8,343 nucleotides of DNA from assembly GCA_020853405.1 (NCBI GenBank), contig JADYYZ010000474.1, positions 1-8,343 of the forward strand, written 5' to 3'. Position 1 is the stretch's first letter, and every line of letters begins with the position of its first letter. The DNA is from Acetobacteraceae bacterium. GTDB taxonomy: Bacteria; Pseudomonadota; Alphaproteobacteria; Acetobacterales; Acetobacteraceae. Of the stretch, positions 1 through 5,813 are shown piece after piece. Both the position numbers and the translations under genes were made by a program. A model generated the notes under the pieces. That model searched no databases and was not told the DNA's origin. It saw nothing but the letters and a program-made list of their open reading frames with translations.

Positions 1-435
1 GGCCTCGGCGCGGCGCCGGTCTCGATGGGCATGCCGGAAGTCTACCTGGCGATGAAGAGCGGGGCGATCGACGGCCAGGACAACCCGCTGTCGATCGCAC
101 GTGCCAACAAGCTCGAGGAGGTTTCGCGGCAGGTCGTGCTGACCTCGCACCTGATCCAGCCGGTGTTCTTCGCGATCGCAAAGCCGGTCTGGAATCGGAT
201 GGGCGCGCCCCAGCAGGCGGCGTTCCGTGACGCGGCGGCGGCGGCAGCGCGGTTCAACGACGACGGCCGCCGCGCCGAGGAGCAGGAGATCGCCGGTGCC
301 TTCGAGCGCGCCGGGCTCGTCATCACCCGGCCCGACCTTGGCGGCTTCCGCGCCTCGGTCGCGCGGCAGTACGAGGCCGACGGCCTGGCCGGGCGCTGGA
401 CGCCCGGCCTGCTTGCCCGGATGGCGGCGGCCTGA
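1..435 (+). CDS. dctP: TRAP transporter substrate-binding protein, DctP family (5' partial, C-terminal 144 residues)
   Basis: This is the C-terminal part of the periplasmic solute receptor of a TRAP transporter; the frame is already open at base 1, so the N-terminus and signal peptide lie outside the window. The visible protein carries the family hallmark EVYLAMKSGAIDGQDNP (about residues 13-29 of the visible part). It is followed by the usual 'K..EV...VVLTSH' strand and the helical C-terminus (VWNRMGAPQQAAFRDA, then the EEQEIAGAFERAG helix). DctP receptors capture small organic acids or related solutes and deliver them to the DctQM permease, driven by an ion gradient. The DctQ and DctM genes follow directly, confirming the assignment. 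The stop TGA at 433-435 overlaps the proposed CTG start of the next gene. The substrate cannot be predicted: the conserved arginine region that helps classify the ligand is upstream of the window. Confidence 0.93.
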   Translation, partial: GLGAAPVSMGMPEVYLAMKSGAIDGQDNPLSIARANKLEEVSRQVVLTSHLIQPVFFAIAKPVWNRMGAPQQAAFRDAAAAAARFNDDGRRAEEQEIAGAFERAGLVITRPDLGGFRASVARQYEADGLAGRWTPGLLARMAAA

Positions 436-962
436 GCGCCGCATTCGCGATCGCCGGGCGGATCCTGCGCGGCGCGGCGACCGGGATTGCGGTCGGCCTG
501 TTCGGCCTGATCGTCGCCGTCTTCGCCTACGCCATCGCCAGCCGCTACCTGTTCGGCCGCCCGGTGACCTGGGCCGACGAGGTGCTGGTGCTGGCGATGG
601 TCTGGTGCACCTTCATCACTGGCGCGCTGCTGGTCGAGGAACGCGAGCAGGTCGTGTTCGACCTCGTCTACGAGCGCTGCCCGATCGGGCTGCGCCGGGT
701 GGCGCTGGCCGCGGGTTCGCTGGCGCTCGCCGCCGTGCTGCTGGCGGCAATGCCGGCGATCGTCGACTACACGCTGTTCCTGTGGCGCGAGCGCACCAGC
801 GTGCTCGAACTCAGGCTCGATTATGCCTATGCCTGCTTCGCGCTGTTCGTGGCGGCGGTCGTGCTGCGCCGGCTGATCCTGGTTGCGCGCCTGCTCCGCC
901 CCGGCTGGAAGGCGACGCTTGCCGAGGTCGAGCCGGTGCGCCCCGGTGGTGATCGGCGGTGA
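432..962 (+). CDS. dctQ: TRAP transporter small permease, DctQ family; probable CTG start
   Basis: This is the small four-helix membrane subunit of the TRAP transporter, which pairs with DctM. From a CTG at 432 it gives 176 residues, normal for the family. Hydrophobic helices lie at about 17-38, 51-68, 88-110 and 130-152. The typical 'RYLFGRPVTWADEV' segment (38-51) and 'EEREQVVFD' (69-77) match the family pattern after helix 1 and in the loop after helix 2. The first ATG/GTG/TTG in frame is the GTG at 564, which would delete helix 1. Reading upstream, the frame contains no standard start codon back to about base 300, while the residues from 441 on clearly encode helix 1. The CTG at 432 overlaps the dctP stop (CTGA), mirroring the GTGA overlap with dctM, so it is the best candidate. 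Translation is presumably coupled. Identity is secure; the exact start is inferred. Confidence 0.88.
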   Translation: MSAAFAIAGRILRGAATGIAVGLFGLIVAVFAYAIASRYLFGRPVTWADEVLVLAMVWCTFITGALLVEEREQVVFDLVYERCPIGLRRVALAAGSLALAAVLLAAMPAIVDYTLFLWRERTSVLELRLDYAYACFALFVAAVVLRRLILVARLLRPGWKATLAEVEPVRPGGDRR

Positions 963-2254
963 TCAGTCCCCTCGGCGCGCTGGTGCTGTCGTTCGTTGCA
1001 CTCGCCGTGCTGCGGATCCCGATCGCCTACGCGATGTTCGCGGCGAGCGCGGTCTATCTGTGGACCTCGGGACAGGATCTCGGGCTGATCGTCGACCAGA
1101 CCATGAACACGCTGACCTCGCTCTACGTGCTACTGGCGGTGCCGATGTTCATCCTGGCCGCCAACGTGATGAGTGCCGCGACCATCAGCGACCGGCTGTG
1201 GGCGGCGGCCGAGGCGCTGATGGGCCGGTTCCAGGGCGGTCTCGGGCACGTCACGATCCTGGTCAGCGTGGTGTTCTCCGGCATCAGCGGCAGTGCGGTC
1301 AGCGATGCCGCCGGCCCCGGCATGCTGGCGATCAGGATGATGCGCGACGTGTCGAAATACCCGGCCGGCTTCTCGGCGGCGCTGGTCGCCGCTGCGGCCA
1401 CGATCGCGCCGATCATCCCGCCCTCGATCCCGATGGTGCTGTATGCGCTGCTGTCCGGCGCCTCGGTCGGGGCGCTGTTCATGGGCGGCATCGTGCCGGG
1501 GCTGCTGATGGCGGGCAGCCTGATGGTCGCGGTGGCGCTGGTGGCGGAGCGGCGGGGATTGCCGGCGGGGCGGGCCGTTCCGATGCGCGCGGTGGTCGCG
1601 GCGCTCGGCGGCGCGCTGCTGCCGATGACGGTGCCGGTGGTGCTGCTGGGCGGCCTGTTCTCGGGCATCTTCACCCCGACCGAGGCGGCAGCCGTCGCCG
1701 CGCTCTATTCCATGCTGCTCGGCATCGTGGCGTATCGGAGCCTCGGGCTTCGCGTGCTGTCGGCGGTGTTCCTGGAATCGGCCCGCCAGTCGGCGGTGGT
1801 GATGATCCTGATCGCCAGCGCCTTCGTGGTGAACTACGCGATCACGGCCGAGCATGTCGCGAGCGACGTCGCCCAGCTCATCGCCGATCTCAGGGTCGGC
1901 CCGGTCGGGCTGCTGCTGGCGATCAATGCCCTGTTCCTGGTGCTGGGCTGCTTTCTTGACGCGTCGGTGCTGCTGCTGGTTTTTGTGCCGATGCTGCTGC
2001 CTTCGGTGCGCGCGGCCGGCATCGACATGGTGCATTTCGGCGTGGTGGTGATCGTCAACCTGATGATCGGGCTGATCACGCCGCCCTATGGGCTGCTGCT
2101 GTTCGTGCTGTCGGCGCTGGGTGGGGTGCGGCTTTCCGACATGGTGCGCGAGGTCTGGATCTTCGTGATCCCGCTGGTGGTCACGCTGCTGCTGCTCAGC
2201 CTGTTCCCATCGCTGGTGCTGTTTGCGCCGCGCCTGTTCGGGCTGGTGTCCTGA
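959..2254 (+). CDS. dctM: TRAP transporter large permease, DctM family
   Basis: This is the large membrane subunit that forms the transport path of the TRAP system; 431 residues, the usual DctM length, hydrophobic throughout with about a dozen transmembrane segments. Family motifs are present in order: FSGISGSAVSDAAGPG (106-121), IIPPSIPMVLY (152-162), GIFTPTEAAAVAALYS (236-251), GCFLDA (330-335) and NLMIGLITPPYGLLLF (367-382). The GTG start at 959 overlaps the dctQ TGA stop (GTGA, 959-962). It gives a natural N-terminus going straight into helix 1 (SPLGALVLSFVALAVLRIPI). Only a weak Shine-Dalgarno-like GGTGGT precedes it, consistent with translational coupling to dctQ. No further TRAP gene follows, and the next genes are convergent, so the operon ends here. 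I see no frameshift or missing motif. Confidence 0.96.
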   Translation: MISPLGALVLSFVALAVLRIPIAYAMFAASAVYLWTSGQDLGLIVDQTMNTLTSLYVLLAVPMFILAANVMSAATISDRLWAAAEALMGRFQGGLGHVTILVSVVFSGISGSAVSDAAGPGMLAIRMMRDVSKYPAGFSAALVAAAATIAPIIPPSIPMVLYALLSGASVGALFMGGIVPGLLMAGSLMVAVALVAERRGLPAGRAVPMRAVVAALGGALLPMTVPVVLLGGLFSGIFTPTEAAAVAALYSMLLGIVAYRSLGLRVLSAVFLESARQSAVVMILIASAFVVNYAITAEHVASDVAQLIADLRVGPVGLLLAINALFLVLGCFLDASVLLLVFVPMLLPSVRAAGIDMVHFGVVVIVNLMIGLITPPYGLLLFVLSALGGVRLSDMVREVWIFVIPLVVTLLLLSLFPSLVLFAPRLFGLVS

Positions 2255-2269
2255 CGCGGCGGCACGCGG

Positions 2270-2569
2270 TCAGATCAGGCAGAGGATGCCGGCCGCCACC
2301 ACCGTGATCGCCCGCAGGATGGCCCGCCTGGTGGGGTCGGCGATCTGGCGGGCCGCCCGCCAGATGCCGACGGCGCAGACGATGTTGTAGGGGACCGCGG
2401 GCGCGGTGCCGATGACCAGGGCCGCCCAGGGTCGGTCGAGCGTCATCAGCCACAGGAAGGCAAGGGTGGCGAGGGCGTTGAGCGGCAGCGCGACCAGTAT
2501 GCCCCAGACCCAGATCGCCTCGGCAAGCGGCAGGTCACCCCGCCAGAGCCGCCGCAGCCTCCTGATCAC
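2270..2569 (-). CDS. small integral membrane protein of unknown function (99 aa)
   Basis: A GTG-started 99-residue protein. The N-terminus is a basic amphipathic stretch (MIRRLRRLWRGDLPLAEAIW) followed by about three hydrophobic segments: roughly 19-42, 45-68 and 85-99. The central part contains TAPAVPYNIVCAVGIWRAAR. Small proteins with this plan ('LWRGELPL..AFW.WG' start, a later 'PYN....G.WRSA') occur, as I recall, across Alphaproteobacteria as uncharacterised membrane proteins; I know of no function. The gene starts 13 bases after the stop of the larger membrane protein gene on the same strand, so the two are probably co-transcribed. It ends 15 bases from the dctM stop, tail to tail. The spacer before the GTG (2570-2582) is only G/C and has no convincing ribosome binding site, which suggests coupling to the upstream gene. 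The gene is likely real; its role is unknown. Confidence 0.72.
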   Translation of the reverse strand: MIRRLRRLWRGDLPLAEAIWVWGILVALPLNALATLAFLWLMTLDRPWAALVIGTAPAVPYNIVCAVGIWRAARQIADPTRRAILRAITVVAAGILCLI

Positions 2570-2582
2570 GCCGCCGGCCGCC

Positions 2583-3038
2583 TCAGCGCCAGGGGATCGG
2601 CGACAGCGGACCGGGGGTGGGGCGCCGGCGGTGGCGCAGCACGATCAGCGCCCGCACCAGGAAGATCGCCGAGGCGAGCGCGGTTGCCGCCCGGGCCAGC
2701 GTGGCGACCGGAGGTTCGCCCCCGGTCATGGCCTCGGGCAGCATCACCAGCGAATAGGCGCCTGCCAGCAGGCCCAGCACGGCAACGCCACCGCCGACCA
2801 GCCAGCCTGCCGTCGGGCGGCGGCGCCCGGTGATGATCCCGAGCCCCAGCGCCCCGGCCAGGACGGCGAGCAGGTAGGCGGACCGGGGAACGGCAAAACT
2901 AGCGGCCAGAAGCGCCGCGCCGAGGATGCACAGCAGGGCCACCGCCAGCAGCGCAAGCGCGGCAATCGGCGAGGGCGTACCGTGCTGTGCCCAATGCCGT
3001 GCGTCGGCGCCTTGCGGGGTCGGTGGCGGAGTGGCCAA
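2583..3038 (-). CDS. hypothetical multi-pass membrane protein; start uncertain (TTG 3038 preferred over GTG 3191)
   Basis: I do not recognise this protein. From the TTG at 3038 it has 151 residues: a short Pro-rich N-terminus (ATPPPTPQGADARHW), then about four hydrophobic segments. These are SPIAALALLAVALLCILGAA, a stretch around RSAYLLAVLAGALGLGIITG, AGWLVGGGVAVLGLLAGAYS, and ATALASAIFLVRALIVL, with a basic HRRRP tail. The frame stays open to a GTG at 3191, but those 50 extra codons have only about 56% G/C at the third position, far below the bias of the rest of the gene. They look non-coding. A GAGG (complement of 3044-3047) lies 5 bases before the TTG at 3038; a second TTG at 3041 is too close to it. 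It probably forms an operon with the 99-residue membrane protein gene downstream. Coding status rests on the membrane-protein pattern and codon bias. Confidence 0.62.
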   Translation of the reverse strand: MATPPPTPQGADARHWAQHGTPSPIAALALLAVALLCILGAALLAASFAVPRSAYLLAVLAGALGLGIITGRRRPTAGWLVGGGVAVLGLLAGAYSLVMLPEAMTGGEPPVATLARAATALASAIFLVRALIVLRHRRRPTPGPLSPIPWR

Positions 3039-3219
3039 CAATACCTCGCTGCTGTTCCCAGTCGGTTCTCGGTGCGTGATCGGGGCGGAAACCGCACCGT
3101 CACCGGCGATTGCAGCCAAAGTCAGGGCGGTGGGTTGTGGTTTCAAGGGGTCACGGGGCGCCGCAAGGCATTCGTTTGGTGGAATGATCACTCCGGTGGA
3201 TGTTTTCGCACGATCCGAT

Positions 3220-3263
3220 CAACCGGGAAGGGCACCTGCACAAGACGGCCCAGCTCCCGGTTG
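3220..3263. repeat. 9-bp perfect inverted repeat with nested 4-bp stem in the divergent spacer
   Basis: CAACCGGGA (3220-3228) is exactly complementary to TCCCGGTTG (3255-3263), with 26 bases between. Inside it GGGC (3230-3233) can pair with GCCC (3248-3251). There is no following T-tract, so it does not look like an intrinsic terminator. It could be an operator for a dimeric regulator or an RNA hairpin in a leader. The repeat is visible directly; function is inferred. Confidence 0.5.
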
Positions 3264-3350
3264 CTGCGTCCTTGATCCGGCGCGAACCAGGAAAAATCGA
3301 CACGGTTTGAGTGTGCGGCGGAAACGCGCGGCGTTATCGTCGGCCCGTCA

Positions 3351-3356
3351 GAAGGG
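3351..3356 (+). promoter_or_regulatory. ribosome binding site before two overlapping ATG codons (DUF3300 gene)
   Basis: GAAGGG at 3351-3356 lies 7 bases before an ATG at 3364 and 12 bases before the ATG at 3369. The 3369 frame encodes the signal peptide and DUF3300 domain. The 3364 frame stops after 14 codons at 3408. The site therefore favours, by spacing, the codon that does not make the long protein. Confidence 0.5.
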
Positions 3357-3368
3357 AACCGACATGCC

Positions 3369-4769
3369 ATGCCCGACCCGCGCCTGGCCTGCTGCATTGC
3401 GATCGTAGCGGCCGGATTGGCTGTCGCAGGGGGCGCGGCGGCGCAACCGGCTGCCACCGCGCCAGCGCCGCTGGCCGCCGCCAGCGGTCCGGCTCGCCTT
3501 TCGGCAGCCGAACTTGATCAGCTGATGGCGCCCTACGCCGGCGCGCCGCAGGATGCGCTCGGCCTAGTGCTGGACGCCGCGCGCTACCCGGCCGACCTGA
3601 TGGCGGCCGCTGCCTGGGCCAGGCAACCCGCGGAAAGCCGCGGACCAGCCAACGCCGACTGGCCGCCCACGGTGCGTACCCTGGCCGAACGCGCGCCGCG
3701 TACGCTCGACTACCTGACGCAGAACATGGCAGCGACCGCGGCACTTGGCTCGGCCTATCAGGCGCAGCCGAACGATGTCTGGCTGGCCTATGGCCGCGTC
3801 ACCGCCCAGGCCGAGCGCGAGGCCGAGGCCCGCCAGCCCCAGACCGGGCAGCCCCAGACCGGGCAGCCCCAGGCCGGGCAGCCCCAGGCCGGGCAGCCGC
3901 AGGCCCAGCCCGCTGCACGCGAAAGCGGCGCCGGCGGGGCCGCAGCCTCATCCCAGCAGGCACCGCCACCGGCCGGAACGCCGCCACCTGCCGAAGCGCC
4001 AGCAGCGCAAACGGCCCCTGCGGCGACTTCGGCGCCAGCAAGCACCACAACCACCACCAGCACCGGCAGCGGTGTCGGCACGGCGCTGGTATCCGGCGCG
4101 GTCGGCATCGGCGCCGGCCTGCTGCTGGCCGAAGTTTTTGACGACGACGATGACTGGAACGAGGGTCCCTATTACGGGGGCGGCTATTATGGGGGCGCAC
4201 CGTACTATTCCGGCCAGCGCGCCCAGGCCGCGGCTGCCCTGCAACAGGACCGCCAACAGGCAGCGAGCGAGCGTCAGGGGCAGCGCCAGGACGCCGCGGC
4301 CGACCGCCAGGGCCAGCGGCAGGACGCCCGGGCCGATCGCCAGGGGAACCGCCAGGATGCCCGCCCGGACTCCCGGCCCGATCGTGCCGCAACACGGCCC
4401 CAGCCGCGCACCGAATCGGGGCCGCAGCGCCGCGCCGAGGCAACAGCTGGCGAACGCCAGCCGCAGCGGATCCAGCCGGCCGCACGGCCGGCGGCGCCGG
4501 AGCGCGCCGGCGGCGTAGCGCCGCGCGATGCGGGCGGCGCGCGGAGCCAGGCGGGATGGGGACCGGCCCAGGGCATGGATTCGCGCCAGGCCGCAGCGCG
4601 CTCGCGTCCCGCGGCGCCACAGCACCGGGCGGCGCCGCCGGCGCAACGCCAGCATGGCGCGGCGGCACGCCCGGGCGGCGGCGGGGGCGGCCGTGCCGCG
4701 GCTGGCGGCAGGGGAGGTGGCGGCGGCGGCCGAGCCGCGGGCGGCGGTGGCGGCGGACGCCGCCGATGA
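3369..4769 (+). CDS. DUF3300 family exported protein with low-complexity repeats and Arg/Gly-rich tail (466 aa)
   Basis: Function unknown. The N-terminus is a signal peptide (hydrophobic 6-23, likely cut after GGAAA, residue 25). Residues 44-150 match the DUF3300 pattern: LSAAELDQLMAPYAGAPQDA, then LVLDAARYPADLMAAAAWAR, then a 'DWPPTVRTL' segment and a final 'LGSAYQAQPNDVWLAYGRV' helix. This compares with the family's usual 'LAPIALYPDALLAQ.LMAATYP', so it is a divergent member. After it come five QPQTG/QPQAG units (156-180), a Pro/Ala/Thr linker, a hydrophobic stretch (GTALVSGAVGIGAGLLLAEV, 237-256), an acidic run (258-262), a Tyr/Gly patch (268-282), three 11-residue Gln/Arg/Asp repeats (302-334) and a Gly/Arg-rich end. 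The hydrophobic stretch could be a membrane segment or, as in other family members, part of a surface region. ATG 3369 is chosen because only it gives the signal peptide. The DUF2950 gene follows after 31 bases. Confidence 0.85.
   Translation: MPDPRLACCIAIVAAGLAVAGGAAAQPAATAPAPLAAASGPARLSAAELDQLMAPYAGAPQDALGLVLDAARYPADLMAAAAWARQPAESRGPANADWPPTVRTLAERAPRTLDYLTQNMAATAALGSAYQAQPNDVWLAYGRVTAQAEREAEARQPQTGQPQTGQPQAGQPQAGQPQAQPAARESGAGGAAASSQQAPPPAGTPPPAEAPAAQTAPAATSAPASTTTTTSTGSGVGTALVSGAVGIGAGLLLAEVFDDDDDWNEGPYYGGGYYGGAPYYSGQRAQAAAALQQDRQQAASERQGQRQDAAADRQGQRQDARADRQGNRQDARPDSRPDRAATRPQPRTESGPQRRAEATAGERQPQRIQPAARPAAPERAGGVAPRDAGGARSQAGWGPAQGMDSRQAAARSRPAAPQHRAAPPAQRQHGAAARPGGGGGGRAAAGGRGGGGGGRAAGGGGGGRRR
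3834..3908 (+). repeat. five tandem 15-bp units encoding QPQTG/QPQAG
   Basis: The unit CAGCCCCAGACCGGG repeats in frame at 3834-3848 and 3849-3863. It continues with ACC changed to GCC at 3864-3878 and 3879-3893, and a degenerate fifth copy at 3894-3908 encodes QPQAQ. The first four units differ at one base only, so the array looks recently expanded. It lies between the DUF3300 domain and the Pro/Ala-rich linker. Confidence 0.9.
4272..4370 (+). repeat. three tandem 33-bp units encoding an 11-residue Arg/Gln/Asp repeat
   Basis: Units at 4272-4304, 4305-4337 and 4338-4370 encode RQGQRQDAAAD, RQGQRQDARAD and RQGNRQDARPD. Synonymous differences between the copies show that the peptide is kept while the DNA has drifted. 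The segment is highly charged and hydrophilic, probably extended or helical. Confidence 0.85.
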
Positions 4770-4790
4770 TTTCCGATCATTCGACAAGCC

Positions 4791-4795
4791 AGAGG
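4791..4795 (+). promoter_or_regulatory. ribosome binding site of the DUF2950 gene
   Basis: AGAGG lies 5 bases before the ATG at 4801. It sets that start in preference to the frame's much longer open extension back into the DUF3300 gene (to 4528). The 4801 start is also the one that yields a proper signal peptide. Confidence 0.65.
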
Positions 4796-4800
4796 TGCGC

Positions 4801-5766
4801 ATGACCCTTCGTCGCTTGACGCTGCTGCTGGTGGTGGCGCTGGGCGCCCCTGCCGGCCCGCTGATGGCGCAGCCAGCGCCCGAGCCGCAGACCTCGCCGG
4901 CGCCGGCGCCACAACTGCGCGCCTTCGCCACGCCCGAGGCAGCGATCCAGGGGCTGATCCAGGCCATGGGCACGCCCGACATCCAGGCACTGACCGAGGT
5001 GCTGGGCAGGCGCGTGCTGAACAACGTGCCCCGGGTCGAGCGCGATACCCAGGCCCAGCGCCTTGCCGCCGCCCGCCAGCTCGCCGCCATGCGGTTCGAG
5101 ATCGTCTATGACAACGAGGCTCGGACGCGCGCCGGTGCCGTTTTCGGCCCCGATCGCATCCGCCTGCCTGCCGCCCTGGTGCGCGGGCAGCGTGGCTGGA
5201 CGTTCGATCCGGCCGGCACGATCACCGCGATGCGCGAACGCCGGATCGGCGTGAACGAGGCGAATGCGCTGCGCGCCCTTCGCGCGCTTGCGCGTGCACA
5301 GGATGCGTATCGGCGCCGCGACGTGCTGGGTGACGGCGTGCTTCAGTATGCACAGCACATCGCCAGTTCGCCGCTGAAGATGGATGGTCTCGCGCCCTCG
5401 CCGCTGGGTGCCGTGCCGGGTGCCGCGATCGGCCTCAACGAATCCTTCGCCCGCGCCGAGGGTCGCCCCGGCGAGGCCGGCTTCAACCCCATGGGCGGCT
5501 ACGGCTACCGCATCCTGACCGCCCAGGGCACGGCTGCCGAGGGCGGTGCGAAGAGCTACCTCGTGAACGGCCGCCTGACCGAGGGCTATGCGGTGATTGC
5601 CTGGCCGGTCCGGCCGGGTGAGACCGGCCTTTCCACCTTCATCATGGACTGGCGGGGCAACATTTTTGAGCGTGAGTTCGGTGCCGGCACCGCGGCCGAG
5701 GTGGCCCGCATCACCAGCTTCGATCCTGTCCCCGGCTGGACGAAAGTGGCCGATACCGACCGCTGA
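4801..5766 (+). CDS. DUF2950 family exported protein (321 aa)
   Basis: Function unknown. The signal peptide is MTLRRLTLLLVVALGAPAGP with likely cleavage after LMA (residue 23). After a short Pro-rich linker the DUF2950 domain fills the rest of the protein. Recognisable family segments are FATPEAAIQGLIQA (42-55), RGWTFDPAG (131-139), ERRIGVNEANA (146-156), the 'AQDAYRRRD..GDGVLQYAQ' block (166-185), GYGYRILTAQG (233-243), SYLVNGRLTEGYAVIAWPV (252-270) and ETGLSTFIMDWRGNIFE (274-290). Length and order are normal for the family. It lies 31 bases after the DUF3300 gene on the same strand, and I recall this pair as commonly neighbouring in Proteobacteria, so the two probably act together outside the cytoplasm. 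I see no catalytic signature, lipobox or membrane anchor beyond the signal peptide. The gene ends tail to tail with the aldolase-fold gene. Confidence 0.9.
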   Translation: MTLRRLTLLLVVALGAPAGPLMAQPAPEPQTSPAPAPQLRAFATPEAAIQGLIQAMGTPDIQALTEVLGRRVLNNVPRVERDTQAQRLAAARQLAAMRFEIVYDNEARTRAGAVFGPDRIRLPAALVRGQRGWTFDPAGTITAMRERRIGVNEANALRALRALARAQDAYRRRDVLGDGVLQYAQHIASSPLKMDGLAPSPLGAVPGAAIGLNESFARAEGRPGEAGFNPMGGYGYRILTAQGTAAEGGAKSYLVNGRLTEGYAVIAWPVRPGETGLSTFIMDWRGNIFEREFGAGTAAEVARITSFDPVPGWTKVADTDR

Positions 5767-5773
5767 ACGGCCG

Positions 5774-5793
5774 GGCGGCGTCGCGGCGCCGCC
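5774..5793. terminator. possible GC-rich hairpin between convergent genes
   Basis: GGCGGCG (5774-5780) is perfectly complementary to CGCCGCC (5787-5793) over a 6-base loop, between the DUF2950 stop and the convergent aldolase-fold gene. There is no T-tract on either strand and the surroundings are almost pure G/C, so chance is a real alternative. Confidence 0.3.
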
Positions 5794-5813
5794 GCCTGCC
5801 CGCCCCGCCCACT

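Larger units (their letters stand above)
3039..3368. promoter_or_regulatory. gene-free divergent spacer between the membrane-protein genes and the DUF3300 gene
   Basis: About 330 bases separate the leftward membrane gene from the rightward DUF3300 gene. Composition is less GC-extreme than in the neighbours. The spacer should hold both promoters, but none is convincing. For the leftward gene, TTGAAA (complement of 3141-3146) is a fair -35 but has only a poor -10 (GACTTT) 17 bases on. For the rightward gene, TTGAGT (3307-3312) has only weak -10-like sequence (around CGTTAT, 3332-3337) at 19-base spacing. The one clear structure is the inverted repeat at 3220-3263, listed separately. The spacer shrinks to 177 bases if the leftward gene starts at the GTG at 3191. 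Confidence 0.5.

Noticed and set aside
883..1959. 358-codon plus-strand frame within dctM
   Set aside because: Out-of-frame shadow rich in Arg/Gly; dctM itself has all family motifs in the other frame.
2406..3275. 289-codon plus-strand frame opposite the two small membrane genes
   Set aside because: Hydrophilic Gln/Arg-rich shadow; the minus-strand frames have coherent membrane-protein patterns.
3834..4370. Tandem repeats considered as a CRISPR array
   Set aside because: The units are contiguous without spacers, in frame, and encode a periodic peptide within a protein.
4670..4766. G-rich run that might form a G-quadruplex
   Set aside because: G-runs of three or more are too few and unevenly spaced; the sequence is explained by Gly/Arg codons of the DUF3300 tail.
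3948..5090. 380-codon minus-strand open frame opposite the DUF3300 gene
   Set aside because: Mirror of the low-complexity repeats; the plus strand has a signal peptide, a domain match and a continuous operon partner.
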